This document shows, piece by piece, positions 1 through 9,223 of a stretch of DNA of 64,000 nucleotides. The first letter of the stretch is position 1, and every line of letters starts with the position of its first letter. The stretch comes from Streptomyces tanashiensis (lineage in GTDB: Bacteria; Actinomycetota; Actinomycetes; Streptomycetales; Streptomycetaceae). A model generated the notes under the pieces. It was not told where the DNA came from. It ran no database searches and worked only from the letters and a program-made list of their open reading frames with translations. Location: assembly GCF_014648895.1 (NCBI RefSeq), contig NZ_BMRZ01000001.1:372001-436000 (forward strand). The letters run 5' to 3'. A program made the position numbers and the translations under genes.

Positions 1-840
1 GTCCTTGATGTCGACGGCCTGGACGAGGGCGCGGATGGCGGCCTGGTGGGCGGCGCGCTCGCGGTGGTACTGGGCGAAGACCCAGCAGGAGATGTACATG
101 GGGAGGACGACGAAGAGCGCCGCGACCGGCCCGTAGGTGCTGCGCCAGAGGACGGCCATCATCAGTCCGGCGAGGCCGTGGACGGTGTGCGGGGCGAGGG
201 CCCGGCCGAGGAGGCCGCGCCAGGCGGTCCGCGGGGGCAGTCCGTCGGCGGTGGCCCGGATGCCGCCGTCGAGGGCGGTGAGGACCAGGCAGAAGGCGAG
301 GGCGGCGGCGCCGGCGGGCAGCAGCGCGTACGGCAGGTCGGGGGCGTCCGGGCCGCTGCCGAGGGCGGCGGGCCCGCCGAGGGCGCCGGCGGTGAGGGCG
401 GCGGCCCAGACGGCGAGGGCCGTGGCGGCGGCCCGCCAGGCGCGGCGGGGTGCGGCGGGGGGTTCCGCGACGCGGGCGAGGAGGCTGCCGGGGACGGCGG
501 TGAGCGCGGCGGCGGCGGGCGGCAGGAGCAGTGCGGAGGCGAGGAGCACGGGGAAGAAGGAGCCGGCGCCCATGGGGACGGAGCCGCCGAGGGCGCGGCC
601 GATGAGCCGGCAGCGGGCGGGCAGCTCGCAGAGCGCGTACAGGGCGGCGAGGAGCGCGACCGTGTCCCAGGGGACGGATGCGCCGGGGCGCAGCGCGGGC
701 AGGGCGCACGCCCCGGCGCCGAGCAGGGCGCAGCCGATGTACACCCGGGCCGCTCGCGGAATGACCTTCACGCCCATCACGCCCGTCACGCTAGCGAGTT
801 GGGCGTCCCGGGACGGCACGGTCCGGGTGATTCGCACCAT
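1..840 (-). CDS. Membrane protein, probable HD/HD-GYP phosphohydrolase (3' end outside window)
   Basis: Only the N-terminal 280 codons are in the window; the frame runs open through position 1. It encodes five to six hydrophobic segments (for example around residues 30-50, 85-115, 125-145, 150-170 and 205-245) and ends in RALVQAVDIKD. That phrase is typical of the stretch just before the HD-GYP metal-binding helices, so a membrane sensor fused to a cytoplasmic HD phosphohydrolase is inferred; the catalytic part is not visible. The ATG at 840 has no ribosome site; TTGTAT six bases upstream could be a -10 of a leaderless transcript. An ATG at 777 is an alternative start. It lies downstream of the sigR-rsrA terminator on the same strand. 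Confidence 0.6.
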   Translation of the reverse strand, partial: MVRITRTVPSRDAQLASVTGVMGVKVIPRAARVYIGCALLGAGACALPALRPGASVPWDTVALLAALYALCELPARCRLIGRALGGSVPMGAGSFFPVLLASALLLPPAAAALTAVPGSLLARVAEPPAAPRRAWRAAATALAVWAAALTAGALGGPAALGSGPDAPDLPYALLPAGAAALAFCLVLTALDGGIRATADGLPPRTAWRGLLGRALAPHTVHGLAGLMMAVLWRSTYGPVAALFVVLPMYISCWVFAQYHRERAAHQAAIRALVQAVDIKD

Positions 841-865
841 CGGGTGATACAAGCTGATGTATGCG

Positions 866-898
866 CGAGGCCGCCGCGAAGGGATCGCGGCGGCCTCG
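866..898 (-). terminator. Terminator after sigR-rsrA
   Basis: A perfect 14-bp stem (866-879 with 885-898) with a 5-base loop lies 22 bases past the rsrA stop and before the HD gene. No strong T tract follows. It should separate the sigR-rsrA operon from the next gene. Confidence 0.75.
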
Positions 899-919
899 AC
901 ACCCGGTACGGGAGGGGTG

Positions 920-1237
920 TTACTCCTGCGGCGCCGGGGTCGTCGGGGCGCTCACCGTGATGTCCTGCTCGGGCACCAGGTGTCCGGCGCGGATCAGGTC
1001 GATCCGGCCCATGACCTTGGCGCGCAGGTCGGTGGGGACGTCGTCACTGCCGCAGCAGCGCTTGACGAGCTTCTTCACCGCCTGCTCCAGGCCGTACTTC
1101 TCCAGGCACGGGGAGCACTCCTCGAAGTGGACCTCGAACTTGGTGCAGTCGGTGTCGGGCATCTCATTGTCGAGGAACTCGTAGAGATGATCCAGGACCT
1201 CTGAGCAATCCGTCTCGTGCGGCTCTCCGCAGCTCAT
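920..1237 (-). CDS. rsrA: Zinc-binding redox anti-sigma factor RsrA
   Basis: A 105-residue ZAS-family anti-sigma factor that holds SigR inactive under reducing conditions and releases it on disulfide formation. The zinc/redox residues known in S. coelicolor RsrA are all present at the same positions: Cys3, Cys11, His37, Cys41 and Cys44 (HFEECSPC), and Cys61-Cys62. Its start codon overlaps the sigR stop by four bases, so the two are translationally coupled and co-transcribed. The protein is cytoplasmic, with no membrane segment. Identification is firm because of residue-level agreement and the partner gene. Confidence 0.97.
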   Translation of the reverse strand: MSCGEPHETDCSEVLDHLYEFLDNEMPDTDCTKFEVHFEECSPCLEKYGLEQAVKKLVKRCCGSDDVPTDLRAKVMGRIDLIRAGHLVPEQDITVSAPTTPAPQE

Positions 1238-2055
1238 GAGCCCGAGCCTTTCAGATCGTTCGACGACTCTCCGGCGCCCGCGGGTACCAGCCCGCGGTCG
1301 CGAGCGTAGTCCTCGAGCATGCCGCGCAGCTGGCGGCGGCCCCGGTGCAGTCGGGACATCACCGTACCGATGGGTGTCCCCATGATGTCCGCGATCTCCT
1401 TGTACGCAAAGCCCTCGACATCCGCGAGATAGACGGCGATGCGGAACTCCTCGGGAATCGCCTGGAGCGCTTCCTTCACATCGGAGTCCGGGAGGTGGTC
1501 GAGCGCCTGCGACTCGGCCGAGCGCAGACCGGTCGACATGTGCGACTCGGCGCGCGCGAGCTGCCAGTCCTCGATCTCCTCGGCGGCGCTGCGCTGGGGC
1601 TCACGCTGCTTCTTGCGGTACGAGTTGATGAAGGTGTTCGTGAGGATGCGGTAGAGCCAGGCCTTCAGGTTCGTGCCCTCACGGAACTGGTGGAAGGACC
1701 CGTACGCCTTGGCGTAGGTCTCCTGCACCAGGTCCTCCGCGTCCGCGGGGTTGCGCGTCATGCGCAGCGCGGCCGAGTACATCTGGTCGAGGAAGCCGAG
1801 GGCGTCCCGCTCGAAGCGCGCGTTGCGCTCCTCGGTCGTCTCCTCGGGGCCGTCGTCGGTCCCTGTGTCGGTCCCAGTGACCGGACCCACCTCCTCCAGC
1901 GCGGCGGCGAGCCCGAGGGCGGACCCGCTCGTTTCGGAGGATAGACGAGGAACCGCTCCGCCCGCCGCCCGAATCGGGGCGGCCTTGGGCGCGGGCAGCA
2001 CTGTCCAGTCGAGGTCAGCGGCCTGCGCACGCTCCGGGCAGATGGTCGAACCCAT
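1234..2055 (-). CDS. sigR: Thiol-oxidative-stress ECF sigma factor SigR (long form; internal start at 1890)
   Basis: ECF sigma factor with region 2 ([14 protein letters not shown], around residues 108-121) and region 4 ([18 protein letters not shown], near 218-235). It directs transcription of thioredoxin, mycothiol and related genes under disulfide stress. The ATG at 2055 follows a GGAAGAGGGAG ribosome site. A second start, GTG at 1890 (codon 56), gives the 218-residue form beginning VGPVTGTD. The extension is exactly 55 residues, matching the known unstable long form sigma-R' of S. coelicolor. A SigR-type promoter lies just upstream of the long start, so the sigma factor activates its own gene. 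rsrA follows in the same operon. Confidence 0.96.
   Translation of the reverse strand: MGSTICPERAQAADLDWTVLPAPKAAPIRAAGGAVPRLSSETSGSALGLAAALEEVGPVTGTDTGTDDGPEETTEERNARFERDALGFLDQMYSAALRMTRNPADAEDLVQETYAKAYGSFHQFREGTNLKAWLYRILTNTFINSYRKKQREPQRSAAEEIEDWQLARAESHMSTGLRSAESQALDHLPDSDVKEALQAIPEEFRIAVYLADVEGFAYKEIADIMGTPIGTVMSRLHRGRRQLRGMLEDYARDRGLVPAGAGESSNDLKGSGS
1938..1943 (-). promoter_or_regulatory. Candidate -10 of the downstream sigR promoter (p1)
   Basis: TATCCT lies inside the long-form extension, about 48 bases before the internal GTG at 1890. It is placed correctly to make a transcript encoding only the short stable SigR. No convincing -35 is visible. In S. coelicolor a constitutive/WblC-influenced sigRp1 occupies this kind of position, but that is analogy. 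Confidence 0.35.
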
Positions 2056-2099
2056 GCGACGGACTCCCTCTTCCTTGCTCTCACACCGACGCTCTCCAC

Positions 2100-2125
2100 A
2101 ACAGTGACCCCCCGCTCCGCATTCC
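2100..2125 (-). promoter_or_regulatory. SigR-dependent autoregulatory promoter (sigRp2)
   Basis: GGAAT (2125-2121) and GTT (2102-2100) are separated by exactly 18 bases, a perfect match to the SigR consensus. The start site would be near 2093, giving a short leader to the ATG at 2055. Confidence 0.93.
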
Positions 2126-2142
2126 CGGTGCGGGGGCGGGTG

Positions 2143-2775
2143 TCAGCGGAGCGCGGAGATCCATTCGGTGACCCCGTCGACGAGGAGACCGAGGGCCTCG
2201 TCCTGGCCGAGCGGCGCGCGCTTGGGGACGGCGAAGCCGTGGTCCCCGTACGGGATCTCCACGAGCCCGTACGGGCCCTCCGGGTACTCGGCGGGCCGCC
2301 CGAAGGGGTCGTTGCCGCCCTGGACGACGAGGGTGGGCAGTCCGGTGGAGAGGAGCTCCTCGGCGCGGGAGCGCTCGGGCCTGCCCGGCGGGTGCAGCGG
2401 GAAGCTCAGGGCGAGGACGGCGAGCGCGCCCAGCTCCCGCCCGGTCCGGCAGGCGACCCGGGCGCCGGCGCTGCGGCCGCCCGCGATCACCGGGAGGCCG
2501 GGCTTCGCGAGGGCCGGCCAGAGGCCGCGCCAGCCGGTGTCGAGGGTCTTCGGCGCGGGCGCGACCTTCTTGCCGGCGACCCGCCAGGGCTGCTCGACGA
2601 GGGCGACGGTCACGCCGTGCGCGGGCAGCGCCCCGGCCAGGGCCTGGAGGTCGCGGGCCTCGACGCCGCCTCCGGCGCCGTGCCCCAGGGCGAGGACGGC
2701 CCAGGGCTTCGTCCCCGCGCGCCAGGTGATGCGCGCCTCACCGGCGTCGGTGGAAACGTTCTCGTACTGTGTCAC
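2143..2775 (-). CDS. Alpha/beta hydrolase (KANL3/Tex30-like, dienelactone-hydrolase fold)
   Basis: A 210-residue cytoplasmic hydrolase of unknown substrate. The nucleophile elbow GGRSAG (Ser near 102), an oxyanion-type LGHGAGGG near residue 30, an acid in GGNDPFG and a catalytic His in GDHGF are all visible in the right order, so it is probably active. The GTG start at 2775 has CAGGAT six bases upstream and no ribosome site, so the message may be leaderless. It ends just upstream of the sigR promoter on the same strand, so read-through into sigR is possible. Nothing more specific than the fold can be said. Confidence 0.85.
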   Translation of the reverse strand: MTQYENVSTDAGEARITWRAGTKPWAVLALGHGAGGGVEARDLQALAGALPAHGVTVALVEQPWRVAGKKVAPAPKTLDTGWRGLWPALAKPGLPVIAGGRSAGARVACRTGRELGALAVLALSFPLHPPGRPERSRAEELLSTGLPTLVVQGGNDPFGRPAEYPEGPYGLVEIPYGDHGFAVPKRAPLGQDEALGLLVDGVTEWISALR

Positions 2776-2808
2776 GTCCCCATCCTGCCGCCCCGCGGGT
2801 CCCGGAGG

Positions 2809-3624
2809 TCAGAAGAGCGTGCCGACCTCCGGTCCCGCCAGCTCCTCCAGGAGCTCGGGACCGTTGTTGCGGACGTTGCTGACGGCGGTGGCGACCGGGT
2901 AGGCCCGCATCAGGCCCCCCGGCGGCGGGGCGAGCAGCCCGCGCAGCTCCTCGGGGGCGGTGCGCGCCGGGTCGAGCCAGGCGTCCCAGCGGTCCTCCGT
3001 CAGCATGAGCGGCATCCGGGGGTGGATGTCGGCGAGCGAGCCGGGGCCCTCGGCCGGGGCGACGCCCAGCGGTCCGGTCTCGGCCTCGGTGGTGACCACC
3101 GAGCAGGTCACCCACCACGCGGAGGGGTGGCCGTCGGGCAGGGTGCGGTCCCGCCAGAACTCGTAGAGCCCGGCCATCGCGAAGACGGAGCCGTCCGCCG
3201 GGGTCACGAAGTACGGCTGCTTCCGCGTCCGCTTCCTCTTCCCCTCGACCTCCAGGTCGCGCTCGGCGGCCCCCGTCACCCACTCGTAGTAGCCGTCGGC
3301 GGGCAGGATGCACCGGCGCGACTGGAAGGCCCGCTTGAAGGAGGGCTTCTCGTCGACGGTCTCCGCGCGCGCGTTGATCATCCGGGCGGCGCCCTCCGGC
3401 GACTTCGCCCAGGACGGCACGAGCCCCCATTTCAGCGCGCGCAGCTGGCGAACCGGGCGCGGCGATCCGGCGTCTTTCAGAGGACGCTCCAGAACGGCCC
3501 AGACCTCTTTGGTGGGGGCCACGTTCCAGTCGGGGGCCAGGGTCTCCTCCGGCTCCCACTTCTCGACCCCGAAGAGACCCACGAGGTCCTCGGGACGCCG
3601 ACTCGATGCATACCGTCCGCACAT
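2809..3624 (-). CDS. SOS response-associated peptidase family protein (YedK/HMCES)
   Basis: A 271-residue SRAP-domain protein. The family forms a covalent thiazolidine crosslink to abasic sites in single-stranded DNA through Cys2. Here the protein begins MCGRYA, so Cys2 is exposed after Met removal. ADGYYEW carries the active-site Glu and DIHPRMP the conserved His. An internal [10 protein letters not shown] stretch is a basic insertion. The ATG at 3624 is chosen because anything further upstream would bury Cys2. CAGTGT seven bases upstream suggests a leaderless mRNA. It is divergent from the M50-like gene with only 49 bases between starts. Confidence 0.92.
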   Translation of the reverse strand: MCGRYASSRRPEDLVGLFGVEKWEPEETLAPDWNVAPTKEVWAVLERPLKDAGSPRPVRQLRALKWGLVPSWAKSPEGAARMINARAETVDEKPSFKRAFQSRRCILPADGYYEWVTGAAERDLEVEGKRKRTRKQPYFVTPADGSVFAMAGLYEFWRDRTLPDGHPSAWWVTCSVVTTEAETGPLGVAPAEGPGSLADIHPRMPLMLTEDRWDAWLDPARTAPEELRGLLAPPPGGLMRAYPVATAVSNVRNNGPELLEELAGPEVGTLF

Positions 3625-3673
3625 ACGTGCCACACTGCCACGATCCCCGACCTCCCGAGGAGCGGCCCGGAAG

Positions 3674-4369
3674 ATGGACTTCGCGATCGACCTCCTGAGC
3701 CCGCAGCCCGCCCCGGCCGAGTGGATCGTCTGGTTCACGGCCGGCTGCGCGCTGAGCCTGGTCGTGTTCCGGCGGCTCTGGCTCCTGGCCCGGAACGCGG
3801 TCACCATCGCCCACGAGGGCGGGCACGGGCTCGTCGCCCTCGCCACCGGCCGCCGCCTGGAGGCGATCCGGCTCCACTCCGACACCAGCGGCCTGACCGT
3901 GTCCCGGGGCCGCCCGACCGGCGTCGGCGTGGTCCTCACCCTCGCCGCCGGCTATCCGGCGGCGCCGCTGCTCGGGCTCGGCGGCGCCGCGCTGCTCGGC
4001 ACCGGCCACGTCACCCTGCTGCTGTGGATCGCGACCGGACTCCTGCTCGCGATGCTGGTGATGGTCCGCAACGCGTACGGGATCCTCACCGTCGTCCTCA
4101 CGGGCGCCGCCTTCCTCCTCGTCTCCTGGCAGACCGGCCCCGAGGTCCAGTCCGTCTTCGCCTACGCGGTGGTCTGGTTCCTGCTGCTCGGCGGCGTCCG
4201 GCCCGGCTTCGAGCTCCAGGCGAAACGGCGCCACGGCGGCGCGCCCGACTCGGACGCGGACCAGCTCTCGCGGCTCACCCACGTGCCCGCCGGGGTGTGG
4301 CTCCTCTTCTTCCACACGGTCGCGATATCCGCCCTGATCGGCGGCGGGCGCTGGCTCCTGGGCTTCTGA
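3674..4369 (+). CDS. M50-family integral membrane peptidase-like protein
   Basis: A 231-residue membrane protein with about six hydrophobic segments. The zinc-site motif AHEGGHG (HExxH) sits near residue 47 at the end of the second segment, as in M50B peptidases. It is shorter than site-2 proteases such as RseP and has no PDZ domain. The second metal-ligand region (NxxPxxPLDGG in classical S2P) is not evident; NAYGILTVV may replace it, so activity is uncertain. A GAGGAG ribosome site precedes the ATG. The stop is 20 bases before aroA. Confidence 0.8.
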   Translation: MDFAIDLLSPQPAPAEWIVWFTAGCALSLVVFRRLWLLARNAVTIAHEGGHGLVALATGRRLEAIRLHSDTSGLTVSRGRPTGVGVVLTLAAGYPAAPLLGLGGAALLGTGHVTLLLWIATGLLLAMLVMVRNAYGILTVVLTGAAFLLVSWQTGPEVQSVFAYAVVWFLLLGGVRPGFELQAKRRHGGAPDSDADQLSRLTHVPAGVWLLFFHTVAISALIGGGRWLLGF

Positions 4370-4377
4370 CTCCCCCG

Positions 4378-4383
4378 TACAGT
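4378..4383 (+). promoter_or_regulatory. -10 element of a probably leaderless aroA transcript
   Basis: TACAGT lies six bases before the aroA ATG and there is no Shine-Dalgarno sequence. Transcription would begin at or next to the start codon. Confidence 0.5.
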
Positions 4384-4389
4384 GAGTCC

Positions 4390-5721
4390 ATGACCGCAGC
4401 AGCTTCCGTGCACACCGACCCGCCCACCGACCTCTGGCCCGCCCCGTACGCGCGCGGCGCCGTCGACGCGACCGTCACCGTGCCCGGATCGAAGTCGGTC
4501 ACCAACCGCGCCCTCGTCCTCGCCGCGCTCGCCGCCGAGCCCGGCTGGCTGCGCCGCCCCCTGCGCTCCCGCGACACCCTCCTGATGGCCGAGGCGCTCC
4601 GTACCCTCGGCGTGAAGATCGAGGAGGGCGTGGGCCCCGACGGCTCCGGCGAGGCCTGGCGGATCATCCCCTCCCCGCTGCGCGGACCCGCCGCGGTCGA
4701 CGTCGGCAACGCGGGCACGGTCATGCGCTTCCTGCCCCCGGTCGCGGCCCTCGCCGACGGCCCGGTGCGCTTCGACGGCGACCCCCGCTCCCACGAGCGC
4801 CCCCTGCACGGCGTCATCGACGCGCTGCGCGCGCTCGGCGCCCGCATCGACGACGACGGCCGGGGCGCGCTCCCCCTCACCGTGCACGGCGCCGGCGGTC
4901 TCGACGGCGGCACGGTCGAGATCGACGCCTCCTCGTCCTCCCAGTTCGTCAGCGCCCTGCTGCTCTCCGCGCCCCGCTTCAACCAGGGCGTCGAGGTACG
5001 GCACGTGGGCAGCCGGCTCCCCTCGCTCCCCCACATCCGGATGACGGTCGACATGCTGCGCGCGGTCGGTGCCCGGGTCGACGAGCCGGAGCACGGCGGC
5101 GAGCCGAACGTGTGGCGGGTGACGCCCTCCGCGCTGCGCGGCCGGGACCTCGTCGTCGAGCCCGACCTGTCGAACGCGCAGCCGTTCCTGGCGGCGGCCC
5201 TGGTGACCGGCGGCCGGGTGACGATCCCCGACTGGCCGGCGCGGACCACCCAGCCGGGCGACGAGCTGCGCCGGATCTTCACCGAGATGGGTGGCTCCTG
5301 CGAGCTCACCGACGCGGGCCTGACCTTCACCGGCACGGGCCGCATCCACGGCATCGACGTCGACCTGGGCGAGGTCGGCGAGCTGACCCCCGGCATCGCG
5401 GCGGTCGCGGCCCTCGCCGACTCCCCCTCCACCCTGCGCGGGGTCGCGCACCTGCGGCTGCACGAGACGGACCGGCTCGCGGCGCTCACCAAGGAGATCA
5501 ACGAGCTCGGCGGCGACGTGACCGAGACCGAGGACGGTCTCCACATCCGCCCGCGCCCGCTGCACGGCGGCGTCTTCCACACGTACCACGACCACCGCAT
5601 GGCGACGGCGGGCGCGATCATCGGCCTCGCGGTCGAGGGCGTGGAGATCGAGGACGTGGCGACGACGGCGAAGACCTTGCCGGACTTCCCGACGATGTGG
5701 ACCGAAATGCTCGGGGTCTGA
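4390..5721 (+). CDS. aroA: 3-phosphoshikimate 1-carboxyvinyltransferase (EPSP synthase)
   Basis: Sixth step of the shikimate pathway: transfers enolpyruvyl from PEP to shikimate-3-phosphate. The 443-residue protein has the substrate-binding PGSKS (Lys35) and TNRAL, the PEP loop GNAGTVMRF, the LHETDRL catalytic segment and the C-terminal YHDHRMA signature. The GTVMRF loop differs from the class I GTAMRP. The N-terminal ~20 residues before the PGSKS strand are a variable extension. rsgA starts three bases after the stop, so the two form an operon. Confidence 0.97.
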   Translation: MTAAASVHTDPPTDLWPAPYARGAVDATVTVPGSKSVTNRALVLAALAAEPGWLRRPLRSRDTLLMAEALRTLGVKIEEGVGPDGSGEAWRIIPSPLRGPAAVDVGNAGTVMRFLPPVAALADGPVRFDGDPRSHERPLHGVIDALRALGARIDDDGRGALPLTVHGAGGLDGGTVEIDASSSSQFVSALLLSAPRFNQGVEVRHVGSRLPSLPHIRMTVDMLRAVGARVDEPEHGGEPNVWRVTPSALRGRDLVVEPDLSNAQPFLAAALVTGGRVTIPDWPARTTQPGDELRRIFTEMGGSCELTDAGLTFTGTGRIHGIDVDLGEVGELTPGIAAVAALADSPSTLRGVAHLRLHETDRLAALTKEINELGGDVTETEDGLHIRPRPLHGGVFHTYHDHRMATAGAIIGLAVEGVEIEDVATTAKTLPDFPTMWTEMLGV

Positions 5722-5724
5722 ACC

Positions 5725-6738
5725 ATGCGGCGCTACGGCAAGAACACCGACGAGGACGACATCCGCCAGCGGCCCAACCGCAAGGGCACCCGTCCCCGCA
5801 CCAGCATCCGCCCGAAGCACGAGGACGCCGTCGAGGGCATGGTCCTCACCGTCGACCGGGGCCGGCTGACCTGTCTGGTCGACGACCGGACCGTGACGGC
5901 GATGAAGGCACGCGAGCTGGGCCGCAAGGCCGCCGTCGTCGGCGACCGGGTCTCCCTCGTCGGCGACCTCTCCGGCGAGAAGGACACGCTGGCCCGGATC
6001 GTGCGGATCGGCGAGCGCAGCTCGGTGCTGCGGCGCACGGCCGACGACGACGACCCGTACGAGCGGGTGGTCGTCGCCAACGCCGACCAGCTCGCGATCG
6101 TCACCGCGCTCGCCGACCCCGAGCCGCGCCCCCGGCTGATCGACCGCTGTCTGGTGGCGGCGTACGACGGCGGGCTCTCCCCGCTGCTCGTCCTGACCAA
6201 GTCGGACCTCGCGCCGCCGGACACGCTCCTGGAGATGTACGGCGCGCTGGGCGTGCCCCATGTGGTGACCACCCGCGAGGAGTTCGTCGACGGGGTCGCC
6301 GCCGAGCGGGTGCACGAGCACCTCAAGGGCCGCACCACCGCGTTCGTCGGCCACTCCGGCGTCGGCAAGACGACCCTGGTGAACGCCCTGGTCCCGGCGG
6401 ACCGTCGGCGTACCACGGGTGTGGTCAACGCGGTCACGGGCCGCGGCCGGCACACCACGACCTCGGCGCTCGCCCTGCCGCTGAACGACAAGGAGGGCGG
6501 CTGGGTCATCGACACCCCGGGCGTGCGCTCCTTCGGTCTGCACCACGTCGATCCGTCCCGGGTGATCCTCGCCTTCCCCGAGCTCGTACCGGGCACGGAG
6601 AACTGCCCGCGCGCGTGCAGCCACGACGAGCCGGACTGCGCGCTCGACGCGTTCGTGGCGGAGGGGCACGCCGATCCGGCGCGGCTGTTCTCGCTGCGGC
6701 GGCTGCTCGCGACCCGGGAGCGACGCGAGGGCGACTGA
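5725..6738 (+). CDS. rsgA: Ribosome small subunit-dependent GTPase RsgA
   Basis: Circularly permuted GTPase that assists late 30S maturation. The 337-residue protein shows an N-terminal OB fold (about 40-110), then the GTPase motifs in permuted order: TKSD (G4), GHSGVGKTTL (G1) and DTPGVRSFG (G3). A C-terminal zinc knuckle follows: CPRACSHDEPDC, giving Cys-x4-Cys-x-His-x5-Cys. The ATG lies three bases after aroA and shares its message. Length and domain order are normal for the family. Confidence 0.95.
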   Translation: MRRYGKNTDEDDIRQRPNRKGTRPRTSIRPKHEDAVEGMVLTVDRGRLTCLVDDRTVTAMKARELGRKAAVVGDRVSLVGDLSGEKDTLARIVRIGERSSVLRRTADDDDPYERVVVANADQLAIVTALADPEPRPRLIDRCLVAAYDGGLSPLLVLTKSDLAPPDTLLEMYGALGVPHVVTTREEFVDGVAAERVHEHLKGRTTAFVGHSGVGKTTLVNALVPADRRRTTGVVNAVTGRGRHTTTSALALPLNDKEGGWVIDTPGVRSFGLHHVDPSRVILAFPELVPGTENCPRACSHDEPDCALDAFVAEGHADPARLFSLRRLLATRERREGD

Positions 6739-6775
6739 GCCGTCGGCGTTTACGTCCGCTCGCTGTCGGTAAGTG

Positions 6776-6795
6776 CATAATCGCACCAAGTGCGA
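6776..6795 (+). promoter_or_regulatory. -10-like CATAAT plus perfect 15-base palindrome (candidate operator)
   Basis: CATAAT (6776-6781) is followed at once by TCGCAC-CAA-GTGCGA (6781-6795), a perfect 6-bp inverted repeat at the expected transcription start. A repressor here would block the SMR gene. The convergent TetR regulator is the obvious candidate. Confidence 0.5.
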
Positions 6796-6830
6796 CGAAG
6801 CAGTCACCGACGGCGTGGGAGGCACTGACG

Positions 6831-7154
6831 ATGGCGTGGCTGCTGGTGGTGATCGCGGGGATCCTGGAGACGGGCTTCGCGGTCTGCCTGAAGCTCTCGC
6901 ACGGTTTCACCCGGCTGTGGCCGACGGTCGCCTTCGCTGCCTTCGCCCTGGGCAGCTTCGGACTCCTCACGCTGGCGCTGCGGAAGCTCGACGTGGGTCC
7001 GGCGTACGCGGTGTGGACGGGGATCGGCGCGGCCGGGACGGCGATCTACGGCATGGTCTTCCTCGGCGACGTGGTCTCCACGCTCAAGATCGTCTCGATC
7101 AGTCTGGTGATCGCGGGCGTCATCGGGCTCCAGCTCTCCGGCTCGGCGCACTGA
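6831..7154 (+). CDS. SMR-family exporter, SugE/Gdx (guanidinium) type
   Basis: A 107-residue, four-helix small multidrug resistance protein that works as a dual-topology dimer. The coupling glutamate is Glu13 (GILETGFAV). The segment [14 protein letters not shown] matches the SugE/Gdx branch (E. coli SugE has [13 protein letters not shown]) rather than EmrE, so guanidinium export is more likely than broad drug export. I looked for guanidine riboswitch structures upstream and saw none; instead a palindromic operator candidate overlaps the promoter. A GGGAGG ribosome site precedes the ATG. Its 3' end overlaps the convergent TetR gene by 109 bases. Confidence 0.9.
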   Translation: MAWLLVVIAGILETGFAVCLKLSHGFTRLWPTVAFAAFALGSFGLLTLALRKLDVGPAYAVWTGIGAAGTAIYGMVFLGDVVSTLKIVSISLVIAGVIGLQLSGSAH

Positions 7155-7681
7155 GGGCCCACCGGCAGGGCCGGTGCGACGACGTGACTGAGGGCGATCC
7201 GTACGGCGAGTTCGCAGCCGGCCGCCCACCCCTCGCCCGCGCAGGCCGCGGTCTCCGCGACGAGCTCGCCGGGCGCGGGCGGACCGGCGTCGGCGCGCCG
7301 CTGGGCGGGGACGGGGGCGAGCCGGGCGCCGGGGCGCACCGGCCGGGGCTGGGGCAGCCGCTCGTTCCAGGCGCCGGTGAGCAGGGCACGGAGTATCGGG
7401 CGGACGGCGGCGCGGGCGACGATCCACTCGGCGACGGCCACGAGGTTCCGTTCGGGCGGTCCGGGGGCGGCGAGCAGGCGGCGCACGCCCTGCAGATAGG
7501 TGTCGGCCTCCCTCCGTACGAGGGCACGGGCCAGCCCGTCCTTGGAGCCGAACTCGTTGTAGAGGGTCTGCCGGGAGACCCGGGCTGCGGCGGCGAGGTC
7601 GGCCATCCGCACGGTGGACCAGGAGCGGTGCGCGAGCGCGGCGAGCGCGGCGTCGAGCAGTGCCTCGCGGGCGTTCGCCAT
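7046..7681 (-). CDS. TetR-family transcriptional regulator
   Basis: A 211-residue regulator with the N-terminal HTH ([23 protein letters not shown], given here from about residue 25 to 47) followed by the ligand domain. The ATG at 7681 is chosen because GGAGG lies five bases upstream. The last ~36 codons run antisense through the end of the SMR gene, and the family core seems to finish around LSHVVAPA, so this tail may be a stop-codon loss. It probably represses the convergent exporter through the palindrome at 6781-6795; that link is inferred from position only. Confidence 0.85.
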   Translation of the reverse strand: MANAREALLDAALAALAHRSWSTVRMADLAAAARVSRQTLYNEFGSKDGLARALVRREADTYLQGVRRLLAAPGPPERNLVAVAEWIVARAAVRPILRALLTGAWNERLPQPRPVRPGARLAPVPAQRRADAGPPAPGELVAETAACAGEGWAAGCELAVRIALSHVVAPALPVGPQCAEPESWSPMTPAITRLIETILSVETTSPRKTMP

Positions 7682-7785
7682 CCTCACCTCCGGGAGGGAA
7701 CGGTTCTCCGCTCAGCGTCGGCAGGCGTCCACACCCTGTCAAGGGGCCGCGGTGGACGCTTCCGCGTGCGCTCCCGGCTCGGGGA

Positions 7786-7791
7786 TAGAGT
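7786..7791 (+). promoter_or_regulatory. -10 element of a leaderless hisN transcript
   Basis: TAGAGT is exactly seven bases before the hisN ATG, with no Shine-Dalgarno sequence between. The spacing puts the transcription start on the A of ATG. Confidence 0.6.
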
Positions 7792-7798
7792 GCCGACC

Positions 7799-8599
7799 AT
7801 GGCCGACTACCACGATGATCTGCGTCTCGCCCACGTCCTCGCGGATGCCGCCGACGCGGCCACCATGGACCGATTCCAGGCGCTCGACCTCCAGGTCGAG
7901 ACGAAGCCGGACATGACTCCGGTGAGCGAGGCCGACAAGGCGGCGGAGGAGCTGATCCGCGGACAGCTCCAGCGCGCCAGGCCGCGCGACGCGATCCTCG
8001 GCGAGGAGTACGGCGTGGAGGGCACGGGCCCGCGCCGCTGGGTGATCGACCCGATCGACGGCACGAAGAACTACGTGCGCGGGGTGCCGGTCTGGGCGAC
8101 CCTGATCGCGCTGATGGAGGCCGGCGAGACCGGGTTCCAGCCGGTGGTGGGCGTGGTGTCCGCCCCGGCGCTCGGCCGGCGCTGGTGGGCGGCGAAGGGC
8201 CTCGGCGCGTACACCGGCCGCAGCCTGGCCTCGGCGACCCGCCTCGGCGTCTCGAAGGTCGCGTCCCTGTCGGACGCCTCCTTCGCGTACTCCTCGCTGA
8301 GCGGCTGGGAGGAGCGGGGCCGCCTCGACGGCTTCCTCGACCTCACGCGCGCGTGCTGGCGGACCCGGGCGTACGGCGACTTCTGGCCGTACATGATGGT
8401 CGCGGAGGGCTCCGTGGACATCTGCGCCGAGCCGGAGCTGTCGCTGTGGGACATGGCCGCGGTCGCGATCGTCGTCCAGGAGGCCGGCGGCACGTACACC
8501 GGCCTCGACGGCCGCCACGGCCCGCACAGCGGGAACGCGGCGGCGTCGAACGGGCTGCTGCACGGGGAGCTGCTCAGCTACCTGAACCAGGAGGGCTGA
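7799..8599 (+). CDS. hisN: Histidinol-phosphatase / inositol-monophosphatase family
   Basis: A 266-residue Mg-dependent phosphatase of the IMPase fold. Metal-site motifs are visible: [13 protein letters not shown] and the C-terminal [17 protein letters not shown]. In Streptomyces the orthologue next to the aroA/rsgA block serves as histidinol-phosphate phosphatase in histidine biosynthesis (from memory, SCO5208). Sequence alone cannot exclude action on inositol phosphates. The ATG start is supported by TAGAGT seven bases upstream. It converges on the lectin gene with 28 bases between stops. Confidence 0.88.
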   Translation: MADYHDDLRLAHVLADAADAATMDRFQALDLQVETKPDMTPVSEADKAAEELIRGQLQRARPRDAILGEEYGVEGTGPRRWVIDPIDGTKNYVRGVPVWATLIALMEAGETGFQPVVGVVSAPALGRRWWAAKGLGAYTGRSLASATRLGVSKVASLSDASFAYSSLSGWEERGRLDGFLDLTRACWRTRAYGDFWPYMMVAEGSVDICAEPELSLWDMAAVAIVVQEAGGTYTGLDGRHGPHSGNAAASNGLLHGELLSYLNQEG

Positions 8600-8627
8600 G
8601 CGGCCCCGTCCGCGGGCTGTTCCGGCG

Positions 8628-9191
8628 TCAGCCGAGCTTCCACCACTGGCCGGCGTCGTTCGCGTCGCACGGCTCCATGGCGTTGTAGTAGCCGACGCCG
8701 GGCGACTTCAGGCACTGGCCGGTGGCCACGTTCTTGGCCATCCGCCAGCCGTTGCCGCCGTCGATGAGCCGCCACTTCTGGTTGTCGTGGGTGCCGCTGC
8801 CGTACTGGTCGTTGAGGCCCTGCCAGCCGTGGGGCGCGTCCCAGATCTGCGGGACGTTCGTGCGGCGGTCGACGTCGAGCACCTTGCCGTCGCCGCCGTG
8901 GCTGATCACGCTGGTGCCGTCGCAGTAGTTCCACACCGCCCAGGTCTGGGCGGGCGAGCCGTTGGGCGTCCAGGTGACCAGGCGCTGCCCGTTGACCTCG
9001 CTGTTGTTCAGCAGGTCGAGGGCTCCGCCGCGGTAGGTGGCGACCTCCGTGGTGGAGTGCAGGGCCGGCGGGAACAGCATGCAGGTGTCGTCGGAGGCGG
9101 TGGCCTGCGCGGCCGGAGCGGTCGCCAGGGCCGCCCCCGCGACGGCCAGGGCGGCGCCGAGACCGGCGGCGAGGGTACGGAAGGTGTTCAT
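8628..9191 (-). CDS. Secreted ricin-B/beta-trefoil-like carbohydrate-binding protein
   Basis: A 187-residue protein with a classic signal peptide (charged start, hydrophobic stretch, ATAPAAQA cleavage region near residue 31). The mature part has QTWAVW, NQKWRLI and GQWWKL repeats, the QxW signature of ricin-type beta-trefoil lectins, plus four Cys residues suited to disulfides. No catalytic domain is seen. AGAGGACG precedes the ATG. It follows the amidase gene by 32 bases and is probably the last gene of that operon. Sugar specificity is unknown. Confidence 0.8.
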   Translation of the reverse strand: MNTFRTLAAGLGAALAVAGAALATAPAAQATASDDTCMLFPPALHSTTEVATYRGGALDLLNNSEVNGQRLVTWTPNGSPAQTWAVWNYCDGTSVISHGGDGKVLDVDRRTNVPQIWDAPHGWQGLNDQYGSGTHDNQKWRLIDGGNGWRMAKNVATGQCLKSPGVGYYNAMEPCDANDAGQWWKLG

Positions 9192-9223
9192 GAGCGTCCT
9201 CTCGTGGGTGGGGTAGGGGGGTG

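Noticed and set aside
46..960. Long plus-strand frame over the HD gene
   Set aside because: It is the GC-driven mirror of the minus-strand membrane protein and rsrA; its product is Gly/Arg/Glu repetition with no domain.
4162..6825. 887-codon minus-strand frame across aroA and rsgA
   Set aside because: Antisense shadow of two clear genes, with low-complexity Arg/Gly/Ala/Val product.
6739..6830. Guanidine (ykkC-type) riboswitch before the SMR gene
   Set aside because: No paired ACGR-loop hairpins or long conserved leader; only a short palindrome is present.
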